DNA of 51,564 nt from Acetomicrobium thermoterrenum DSM 13490 (GTDB lineage Bacteria > Synergistota > Synergistia > Synergistales > Acetomicrobiaceae), in assembly GCF_900107215.1 (NCBI RefSeq), contig NZ_FNPD01000013.1, forward strand, positions 1-51,564, read 5' to 3'. Below the pieces are notes generated by a model. It was not told where the DNA came from. It saw nothing but the letters and a program-made list of their open reading frames with translations, and ran no database searches. The translations under genes were made by a program, and so were the position numbers. Positions 16,304-23,510 of this stretch are shown here, in pieces (the first letter of the stretch is position 1; each line of letters opens with the position of its first letter).

Positions 16304-17797
16304 ATGGTTAGCATGGTTGGTCCAATTGTTACGTTGGTTATTTCTCTGATTGTAATGCTTTACATTGGTTGGTATTCATTTAAAAAGAGACAAGCTGAGT
16401 CAATGGAAGATTATTTCCTTGCTAGTCGTACCGTAGGCACATTGGTTGTGGCCTTAAGCCTATTTGCCACACAGTATAGCGGTAACAGCATGATCGGATA
16501 TACGGCAAGAGCTTACAGGATTGGCTTTCAGCAACTCGTTTTTCCTGTTTTTATGGTCATGATTCCCGTTGCTTATATGCTGTTTATACCTAGATTATAT
16601 GTGCTAGCCCATAGAAGAAAATATATAACGTTAATCGATTTCTTGGAGGATAGGTTTAGATCAAAAACTCTTTGTTTTATAGCTGGTATTTTTTTATTCT
16701 GGGGAATATATGTACAATTTATCGAGCAGCTCCAGGCTAGCGGCACCCTTTTTGCTGGTTTGGGTTCCCATATACCTTATTGGAGTGGAGTAGTGATTTT
16801 AGGATCGATTATTGCCGTATATGTTGCAATAGGTGGAATGAGGGGAGCGATGCTAGCTCAAGCGATTCAGGGTGGAATAATGTTTTTGGGAATTTTGTTT
16901 TTAATTATATACAGTTGGATTCATTTTGGTGGGCTCGGCTCATCGGTCCAGAAGTTGCTGGAAATTTCTCCATCGAAGGTTCTTCCGCCCCAATCGTCGG
17001 GAGGAATACTGAATTGGGCAAGTACCATGGCGCTGGTTGGTTTAGGTGGTGCAATGTATGCACATTCTATCCAACAGCTTTTTGCGTCACGTAATGAAAA
17101 CGTTTTGAAGCATTCATTAGCTAGAATGGCTGTCTTAACTTTCGTAACTCCTACAATACTTGTGTTCATCGGTGTTATAGCTGCGGCAAATATATTGGGA
17201 CTTTCGGGAATGGACACAGAAAAAGTAATACCAATCATGTTGACACAAATTATGCAAAGGTCGACATTTGCTTATTGGGCTATGTCTATAGTGTTCACTG
17301 CTATTCTTATGGCTACGCTTTCAACCGCAAGCGGAGTTCTGATTTCATTAACCACCATAATCATTAGAGATTTCTATCGACGGTTTATCAACCCTAATGT
17401 TACGGACCTAAAGGCAACAAGGGTGGCTCGTTGGTTTAACTTTGTAATACTAATCGTAAGTATGATATTGGTTTTGGAACCAAAGACTACTATATGGCGA
17501 CTAACGGAGATTAAGTTTGAAGGACTTTTACAAGCAGTTCCTGCAGTCCTTTTGGGTCTATATTGGTCTCGAGCAACTAAACCTGCAATAATTACCGGTA
17601 TGATTGTAGGTGGAGTTGTGGCTGTAGGTATGAGTTTGTCGGGTAATCCTAGATTCCTAGGTATACATGGTGGCGTTTGGGGCATGCTTTTAAACTTCTT
17701 TATTGCAATTGCAATTAGCTTAATGACTTCGTCCAAGGAAGATGAAATACAATCATTTGGCGAAAAATTTGTTAATTTATTTAAAATGAACCAATAG
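16304..17797 (+). CDS. Sodium:solute symporter (SSS) family transporter
   Basis: This 497-residue protein has about 12-13 membrane segments and SSS landmarks: SMEDYFLASRTVG after the first helix, TQYSGNSMIGYTARAYRIGF, and AIGGMRGAMLAQAIQGGIMF near the middle. SSS proteins use Na+ to import small organic solutes including acids. With a DUF3311-like partner and lyase/dehydratase neighbours, the cargo is probably the carboxylic acid degraded by this operon. GGAGGGG precedes ATG 16304. About 108 AT-rich bases follow, holding the 14-bp palindrome AATATTATAATATT (17825-17838) and possibly an internal promoter. Confidence 0.9.
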   Translation: MVSMVGPIVTLVISLIVMLYIGWYSFKKRQAESMEDYFLASRTVGTLVVALSLFATQYSGNSMIGYTARAYRIGFQQLVFPVFMVMIPVAYMLFIPRLYVLAHRRKYITLIDFLEDRFRSKTLCFIAGIFLFWGIYVQFIEQLQASGTLFAGLGSHIPYWSGVVILGSIIAVYVAIGGMRGAMLAQAIQGGIMFLGILFLIIYSWIHFGGLGSSVQKLLEISPSKVLPPQSSGGILNWASTMALVGLGGAMYAHSIQQLFASRNENVLKHSLARMAVLTFVTPTILVFIGVIAAANILGLSGMDTEKVIPIMLTQIMQRSTFAYWAMSIVFTAILMATLSTASGVLISLTTIIIRDFYRRFINPNVTDLKATRVARWFNFVILIVSMILVLEPKTTIWRLTEIKFEGLLQAVPAVLLGLYWSRATKPAIITGMIVGGVVAVGMSLSGNPRFLGIHGGVWGMLLNFFIAIAISLMTSSKEDEIQSFGEKFVNLFKMNQ

Positions 17798-17905
17798 TAT
17801 TCAAAATGTGTTTCTTTTAATATTAATATTATAATATTTTATATAAAATTAAGATTGAATAAGACTATATATGGATTTTAACGTTTAATAAGGAGGTAAT
17901 AACTA

Positions 17906-19165
17906 ATGGGTCATAGCATAACCGAAAAAATACTTGCCGCTCATAGCGAGCAAGGAGACTTTAAACCGGGGGATATCATTGATGTAACTGTGGATATGTT
18001 ACTGATGAACGATATTACCGGACCGGTGGCGGTTGAGGTCTTTGATAAGATGGGCGATGGAGAGGTTTTCGATAAGAACAAGATAGCTATAGTTTTAGAC
18101 CATTTTACTCCCAATAAAGACGTGACGTCTGCTAAACAGTGCAAAACAATGCGCGATTTTGCTGCTGCAAAAGGGATCAAGCACTTTTACGATGCAGGTT
18201 ATGGAATTGAACATGTCGTCTTGCCGGAAGATGGAATAGTAAAGCCCGGAGATTTGATCATAGGAGGGGACTCTCATACGGTTACCTACGGTGCTCTGGG
18301 TGCCTTTTCTACGGGAATGGGAAGTACAGATGTCGCGGGAATTATGGCTCTTGGCAAAACTTGGCTTAAGGTGCCAGAGCAAATTAAGGTCTTGTTGGTG
18401 GGCTTACCCAATAAATGGGTTTCGGGTAAAGATGTAATATTGTACGTAATATCCCTGCTGGGTACCGATGGAGCATTGGGGAAATCTCTGGAATTTGATG
18501 GTCCCGGCGCTAAACATTTAAATATGGATTCGCGTTTTTCGATTTGCAATATGGCCGTAGAGTGCGGTGCGATCAATGGGATATTTAACTTTGACGATGT
18601 AACACAAGAATATATAGAAAGTCTGGGTCTGAAGGATTTCTGTGAGTATAGAAGCGATTCCGATGCGATCTACAAAAAAGTTATAGACGTAGATTTGGGT
18701 GAACTTGAACCGATTGTAGCTATGCCGCATTTGCCTTCCAGGGGTGTACCTGTATCGGAGGTAAAGGATATTGAAATCGACCAGTCCTTCATCGGCTCCT
18801 GCACCAATGGGCGCATTACCGACTTGCGCATTGCATCAGAAATTGTCAAGGGAAAGAAAATACATCCTCGCGTCAGAGGTTTAATCGCGCCAGGCAGCAG
18901 AAAGGTCTTTGCTCAAGCTTTAAAGGAGGGGTTAATAGAAATTTTCACTGAAAGCGGGTTTACGATTTTGCCGCCAGGCTGTGGGCCTTGTTTTGGCGGA
19001 CATATGGGCATACTCGCCAAGGGAGAGCGATGCGTCTCGACAACCAACAGGAATTTTGTCGGTCGTATGGGTGATAAAGGCAGTGAAGTCTATCTGGCAA
19101 ATCCGGCTGTTGCAGCAGCATCGGCGATAGCAGGGAAGCTGACCCATCCTTCGGAGGTGATTTAA
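17906..19165 (+). CDS. Aconitase-superfamily dehydratase, large subunit (LeuC/HacA/DmdA-like)
   Basis: This 419-residue protein is an aconitase-family large subunit of the short archaeal/clostridial type. The 4Fe-4S cysteines are C299 (in GSCTNGR), C359 and C362 (in GCGPCFGG). The DSHT and STGMGSTD motifs are also intact. Relatives interconvert isopropylmalate, homoaconitate or dimethylmaleate/dimethylmalate by dehydration and rehydration. No leucine or lysine biosynthesis genes are nearby; instead it sits between a transporter and a lyase, so a catabolic hydratase/isomerase role is more likely. GGAGGTAA precedes ATG 17906. The substrate is undetermined. Confidence 0.88.
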   Translation: MGHSITEKILAAHSEQGDFKPGDIIDVTVDMLLMNDITGPVAVEVFDKMGDGEVFDKNKIAIVLDHFTPNKDVTSAKQCKTMRDFAAAKGIKHFYDAGYGIEHVVLPEDGIVKPGDLIIGGDSHTVTYGALGAFSTGMGSTDVAGIMALGKTWLKVPEQIKVLLVGLPNKWVSGKDVILYVISLLGTDGALGKSLEFDGPGAKHLNMDSRFSICNMAVECGAINGIFNFDDVTQEYIESLGLKDFCEYRSDSDAIYKKVIDVDLGELEPIVAMPHLPSRGVPVSEVKDIEIDQSFIGSCTNGRITDLRIASEIVKGKKIHPRVRGLIAPGSRKVFAQALKEGLIEIFTESGFTILPPGCGPCFGGHMGILAKGERCVSTTNRNFVGRMGDKGSEVYLANPAVAAASAIAGKLTHPSEVI

Positions 19166-19663
19166 GTGTTTATAAGAGGTAAAGCATTGAAATACGGAGA
19201 TCACGTTGATACCGATGTAATTATCCCTGGAGTTTATTTGAGTATAACCGATCCCAGGGAATTGGCTAAGCACTGCATGGAGGGTGTAGACCCCGATTTT
19301 CCGAAAAAGGTCAAAAAGGGCGATATATTAGTTGCGGGGATTAACTTTGGATGCGGATCGTCTCGAGAGCACGCTCCTATAGCCCTAAAGGAGTGTGGCG
19401 TTGGAGCAGTAGTGGCAAAGAGCTTCGCTGCCATATTTTATCGCAATGCTATAAACATTGGATTGCCCCTTGTCGAGTGTTCGGATGCCGTTGACGAAAT
19501 AGACGAAAATGACGAAATAGAGATCGACATGGAGCTTGGAGAGCTTAAAAACATAACAAAGGGTAAAAGATATAAAATTACCCCCCTTCCAGAGTCAATT
19601 AAAAACATACTGGATTTAGGCGGTTTAATAGAATATGTTAAAAACGCTAAAGGAAGTGTATAA
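19166..19663 (+). CDS. Aconitase-superfamily dehydratase, small subunit (LeuD/HacB/DmdB-like)
   Basis: This 165-residue small subunit pairs with the protein encoded just before it. The GTG start follows the large-subunit stop directly, and GGAGGTGA precedes it. GCGSSREHAP (from residue 62) is the signature that supplies active-site serine and arginine. The substrate-recognition loop reads Y-L-S-I (24-27) followed by TDP. As I recall, isopropylmalate enzymes usually have YLRT or YLNT, and archaeal homoaconitases a YLVY-like loop, so this one may accept a different acid. Confidence 0.88.
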   Translation: MFIRGKALKYGDHVDTDVIIPGVYLSITDPRELAKHCMEGVDPDFPKKVKKGDILVAGINFGCGSSREHAPIALKECGVGAVVAKSFAAIFYRNAINIGLPLVECSDAVDEIDENDEIEIDMELGELKNITKGKRYKITPLPESIKNILDLGGLIEYVKNAKGSV

Positions 19664-19668
19664 GGACA

Positions 19669-20550
19669 ATGGATAGAATATCACACGTTAGAAAACAATT
19701 TGTAGAGATGTTGGAAAAGGAAGATATAATCATAGCCCCTGGTTGTTATGACGCGTTATCTGCGCGCATAGTTGAGGCAACGGGACATAATTGTGTGTAT
19801 ATGACGGGTTTTGGAACTTCTGCGAGTCTGTTGGGCCTTCCTGATATGGGTTTTATTACCATGCCCGAAATCATTGACAACGCAAGGCGTATAGCTGGAG
19901 CGGTTAATATTCCCGTTATAGCAGATGCAGATACAGGGTATGGCAATCCTTTGAACGTATATAGAACGGTAAAGGAGTACGAACGAAGCGGGGTAGCAGC
20001 GATACATATCGAAGACCAGACCTTTCCCAAGCGTTGTGGCCACTTAGAGGGAAAAGAAGTGGTCGATCCAGAGGAAATGGTTCAAAAAATAAAAGCTGCT
20101 TGTGATGCCAGGACAGATGATGATTTTAAAATAATAGCGAGAACTGATGCTAGGGCTGTCATGGGATTAGATGATGCAATTGCAAGAGCTAGAAAATATT
20201 ATAAGGCTGGTGCTGACATCATATTTGTAGAATCCCCCTATACAGTAGATGAATTCAAATACATCGCAAAAGAACTTCATGGCATTCCGTTATTAGCCAA
20301 CATGGCGGAGGGTGGGAAATCTCCAATGCTATCCGCCAACGAGCTACGACAAATGGGGTATAAGATCGTAATATTTCCTGTAGGCCTTCTGTTTGCTGCC
20401 TCTCAAGCAATGTACGGGTTATCTCAAGAGATTAAAGAAAAAGGGACCAATAGAGATGCTTTTGATCACATGTGGACATTTAAGCAATTTACTGATTTTA
20501 TCGGGGTTCCGAAATGTAACGCTTTGTCTGAGAAATATCGCTCCAATTGA
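19669..20550 (+). CDS. Isocitrate lyase/PEP mutase-family C-C lyase (second paralogue)
   Basis: This 293-residue lyase aligns over its whole length with the first paralogue, with a 3-residue offset and about half the residues identical by eye. It keeps the metal acids in IADADTGYGN, IEDQ and the KRCGH active-site loop (121-125). Its pocket segment is LANMAEGGKSP (N211, E214), closer to the dimethylmalate lyase/oxaloacetate decarboxylase pattern than the first copy's LEHGRTP. The two enzymes may therefore act on different acids or on two stereoisomers. It starts 5 bp after the small subunit and is followed by a terminator. Confidence 0.86.
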   Translation: MDRISHVRKQFVEMLEKEDIIIAPGCYDALSARIVEATGHNCVYMTGFGTSASLLGLPDMGFITMPEIIDNARRIAGAVNIPVIADADTGYGNPLNVYRTVKEYERSGVAAIHIEDQTFPKRCGHLEGKEVVDPEEMVQKIKAACDARTDDDFKIIARTDARAVMGLDDAIARARKYYKAGADIIFVESPYTVDEFKYIAKELHGIPLLANMAEGGKSPMLSANELRQMGYKIVIFPVGLLFAASQAMYGLSQEIKEKGTNRDAFDHMWTFKQFTDFIGVPKCNALSEKYRSN

Positions 20551-20564
20551 TAAAAAGGCAAATT

Positions 20565-20598
20565 AAAAGGGACCAAAACTTCAAGTTTGGTCCCTTTT
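20565..20598. terminator. Bidirectional terminator between the lyase operon and the cupin/ppsA genes
   Basis: AAAAGGGACCAAAACTT (20565-20581) pairs with AAGTTTGGTCCCTTTT (20583-20598), leaving one bulged A. The A and T tracts flank both sides. It sits between convergent genes ending at 20550 and 20609 and can end transcription from both. Confidence 0.85.
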
Positions 20599-20608
20599 AG
20601 TAGATTTA

Positions 20609-20962
20609 TTATTGTTGTTTCTTTGCTATCATAGCGAAAAAAATCAAAGGTACGTCGCTGTTATTTTTAATGCTGTGGGATTCTCCTTTGCGCGTGAGGA
20701 AAACATCGCCCGGATTGGCTTCGACCTCAGTTGTGCCGTCTGTAAATATGCCTCTACCCGATAATATCGCGTAGACTTCCTCATCGTCGATATGCTGATG
20801 AAACCCTATTGAAGCTCCGGGTTCTAATTCGATCCGCGATGCCATTTTTACAGCTCCTTCATCGTCCGGAATCGGAACGTAATAGAAAGACGCCTTGCCC
20901 GATCCGCCCTTCATGTTCTCGCGTACCACAACTTCATTAGACTGTTTTAATATCGCCATCAT
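20609..20962 (-). CDS. Small cupin-domain protein
   Basis: This single-domain cupin of about 117 residues has metal-site motif 1 in GFHQHIDDEEVYAILSGRG and motif 2 in PGDVFLTRKGESHSI. Such proteins bind a divalent metal and act as small isomerases, oxygenases or ligand sensors; no specific reaction can be assigned. The start is taken at ATG 20962 (or 20959), because AGGGAG lies 5-8 nt upstream; a GTG at 20968 is too close. It follows ppsA by 9 nt and is probably co-transcribed with it, perhaps as a pyruvate/PEP-related accessory. Confidence 0.82.
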   Translation of the reverse strand: MMAILKQSNEVVVRENMKGGSGKASFYYVPIPDDEGAVKMASRIELEPGASIGFHQHIDDEEVYAILSGRGIFTDGTTEVEANPGDVFLTRKGESHSIKNNSDVPLIFFAMIAKKQQ

Positions 20963-20971
20963 TTTCACTCC

Positions 20972-23356
20972 CTATTGTTTGCCAAAAGCTCTTTCAAGCA
21001 GCAGTCTTTGCTCTACGGAGGCTACGAGCCTTTTAGTGTAGGCTACGGTATCGGGATTTACGGACATGCTGTCGATGCCCTTCCGAACGAGGAATTCCGC
21101 AAATCCTGGATAAAGCGATGGCGCCTGTCCACAAATGGAACAGGTCTTGCCGTATTTGTGAGTTGCGTCAATGAGTATTTCGATCGCTTTTAGTACTGCC
21201 GGATCTTGCTCGTCGAAGTAGCCCATGCGATTAAGTATTCCCGAGTCCCTGTCGACGCCAAGGGTCAACTGCGTTAAGTCATTGCTGCCGATGCTTATGC
21301 CGTCCACTTTTTTAGCAAATTCTTCGGCAAGCATCACCACGGAAGGAACTTCAGCCATTATCCAAACCTTGAGCGATCCGCCTTGTTCTAATCCTTCAGA
21401 GGCCATGATGGCCTTCACCTTGTCCAGCTCCCAAAGGTTTCTGACGAAGGGGAGCATTACCCATGCGTTTGTAAGTCCGTATTCTTCCCTAACCTTACGA
21501 ATGGCCCTGCATTCCAACCTAAACCCTTCTTCGTATTCGGGCGAAATATATCTGGAAACCCCTCTCCAACCTATCATTGGGTTGTTTTCGATCGGTTCGA
21601 CCTCATCTCCGCCCTCTAAGCCCCTGAATTCGTTGGTCCTAAAATCGCTAAATCGGACAACTACCGGTCTTGGGTATATGGCTTGGGCTACTGCAGCTAT
21701 TCCCTCTGCCATTCTGCTGATCAATATATCTCCTTTATTTTGCTTCACCAAGTACATGGGGTGTATGCCAACCATATCTGTGAAGATAAACTCCGTCCTC
21801 ATCAAGCCAATTCCGTCAAAAGGCAATTCTTTGTATTTGTCAATTAAACCAGGCTCGCCAAGGTTCATGTATATCTTTGTGCCGGTTATCGGAGCCCATT
21901 GTTCGACGATTTCTTTGACCTTTTGTTCCGATATTCCTACGGTTGGGGTTGAAGACTTTGGTTTTTCCCCTTGCAGCTGGAGCAGTCTATCGCCTTTATA
22001 TACTACACCTCTTGTTGCATCTACCGTGACTGTCATCCCGTCTTCCAGGACTTCGGTTGCATTTTGTGTGCCGACGATACAGGGAATTCCAAATTCCCTT
22101 GAAACGATTGCTGCATGACAAGTCCTTCCTCCTTCATCGGTCACGACTGCTACTGCTTTTTTCATTGCAGGAACCATGTCGGGATTTGTCATGGCAGTGA
22201 CCAATATGTCGCCTTCTTGGATTTTGCCTATCTCATCGATACTTTGTATCTTTTTTACCTTGCCGACGGCGATGCCCGGAGAAGCGGCAAGACCTTTTAC
22301 CAGAACTTCTGGCTCTGTTTTTGTGTCAAATTGGATCGGCTCTTCCGATTTTTGGGGTTTAAAGGTGGTTACAGGTCTTGACTGAAGGATGTAAAGCTCT
22401 CCTGTATCTCTATCGATAGCCCACTCTATATCCTGGGGGAATCCATAAACGTTTTCAATTCGCTTTCCCATGGATGCTATTTTTTTTACCTCGTCTTCGC
22501 TTAGGCAGGGTTGGGAAATGGCACCCGGTCCGAGAATGTCTTTCACATTTACGGTGGTGGTGCCTCCTCCCGATGCTTCTCTTATAACCATGACGGTTTT
22601 TTGGGAAATCCTTTCTTCTTTGATGTCAAGTGTTTTCTTGTCTATGATATATTCATCGGGGGTGACCGATCCTGACACGATAGCTTCGCCCAGGCCCCAA
22701 CTTGCGTTTATCATGATTTCGTCGGAATTGTTGCTAATGGGGTTTATTGTGAACATTACCCCTGATTTAGAAGCGTTTACCATCTTTTGTACAACTACGC
22801 TCAAAAGCACGCTCATATGATCGAAACCCTTTATGTGACGATAATAAGTGGCTCTGGAGGTCCATAGAGATGCCCAGCATTTTTTGACGTGTTTAAGAAG
22901 TTCATCTTTGCCTTTAATGTGAAGGTATGTATCTTGTTGACCCGCAAAGGATGCATCTGGAAGGTCCTCTGCAGTGGCTGAGCTTCGTACCGCTACCTCC
23001 GGTTCGTTTAAGTTGATTTGCTCTGCTAAGACAGCGTATGCCCGCAGTATATCTCGTTCAACTTGTAGAGGAATATCAGTTTCGACCATTAAATTCCTTA
23101 TTTTTGCGGTCTTTTCTTCTAAATCTCCTGCATCGTCGAAATTAATTTTTGAGAGTATGTCTTTAATTACTTTATTGATGTTTGATAATGTTACAAAGTC
23201 CTTATATGCTTTTGACACTATGCAAAAACCGGGCGGTACAGGGATGCTGTGATTTGTCATTTCCCCCAGGTTTGCTCCTTTGCCGCCCACCAGGGGTATG
23301 TCTTCCTTTGTAAGTTCGTCAAACCATTTTATGTAGCTAAAGGTGCCCTTTGCCAT
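20972..23356 (-). CDS. ppsA: Phosphoenolpyruvate synthase (pyruvate, water dikinase)
   Basis: This 794-residue enzyme has the full PEP synthase layout. An N-terminal ATP-grasp domain (LVGGKGANLGEM, VAVRSSATAEDLPDASFAGQ) is followed by the phosphohistidine domain with H414 in GGRTCHAAIVSRE. The C-terminal PEP-binding barrel includes LMRTEF and the catalytic-cysteine segment CSICGQAPS. It makes PEP from pyruvate and ATP, feeding gluconeogenesis from pyruvate and supplying PEP for the DhaM/HPr relay encoded later in the window. GGGGAGTG precedes the ATG. The cupin gene follows immediately. Confidence 0.95.
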   Translation of the reverse strand: MAKGTFSYIKWFDELTKEDIPLVGGKGANLGEMTNHSIPVPPGFCIVSKAYKDFVTLSNINKVIKDILSKINFDDAGDLEEKTAKIRNLMVETDIPLQVERDILRAYAVLAEQINLNEPEVAVRSSATAEDLPDASFAGQQDTYLHIKGKDELLKHVKKCWASLWTSRATYYRHIKGFDHMSVLLSVVVQKMVNASKSGVMFTINPISNNSDEIMINASWGLGEAIVSGSVTPDEYIIDKKTLDIKEERISQKTVMVIREASGGGTTTVNVKDILGPGAISQPCLSEDEVKKIASMGKRIENVYGFPQDIEWAIDRDTGELYILQSRPVTTFKPQKSEEPIQFDTKTEPEVLVKGLAASPGIAVGKVKKIQSIDEIGKIQEGDILVTAMTNPDMVPAMKKAVAVVTDEGGRTCHAAIVSREFGIPCIVGTQNATEVLEDGMTVTVDATRGVVYKGDRLLQLQGEKPKSSTPTVGISEQKVKEIVEQWAPITGTKIYMNLGEPGLIDKYKELPFDGIGLMRTEFIFTDMVGIHPMYLVKQNKGDILISRMAEGIAAVAQAIYPRPVVVRFSDFRTNEFRGLEGGDEVEPIENNPMIGWRGVSRYISPEYEEGFRLECRAIRKVREEYGLTNAWVMLPFVRNLWELDKVKAIMASEGLEQGGSLKVWIMAEVPSVVMLAEEFAKKVDGISIGSNDLTQLTLGVDRDSGILNRMGYFDEQDPAVLKAIEILIDATHKYGKTCSICGQAPSLYPGFAEFLVRKGIDSMSVNPDTVAYTKRLVASVEQRLLLERAFGKQ

Positions 23357-23451
23357 ATCTTCGTCACTCCCCTTTGCAGATCTCTTTTTGTCTCGAGTAT
23401 TAATATACCATATTGTGGAATGAATTATAAAGAGATGTTTATTGAATTAAG

Positions 23452-23490
23452 ACATAAAAAGAGAGGGGATGATCCCCTCTCTTTTTATGT
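23452..23490 (-). terminator. Terminator after the PFOR gene
   Basis: A perfect 18-bp stem (ACATAAAAAGAGAGGGGA at 23452-23469 with its complement at 23473-23490) surrounds a 3-nt loop. It lies just past the nifJ stop at 23511 on the minus strand and separates it from ppsA, which must therefore have its own promoter around 23360-23450. Confidence 0.85.
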
Positions 23491-23510
23491 GCGTCAGTGC
23501 AAAGGAGCGG

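Noticed and set aside
17906..19663. LeuCD-like genes read as leucine biosynthesis
   Set aside because: No leuA, leuB or other branched-chain genes are near, and the pair sits between a transporter and a lyase with a catabolic-type regulator; a biosynthetic role remains possible but is less likely.
14397..20550. Complete nicotinate fermentation pathway
   Set aside because: Only the dimethylmaleate hydratase-like and lyase-like steps are visible; the mutase, methylitaconate isomerase and earlier nicotinate enzymes are missing from the window.
21225..22118. Long open frame opposite ppsA
   Set aside because: It is a reverse-strand shadow of a strongly conserved gene, with no ribosome site and low-complexity serine/proline-rich translation.
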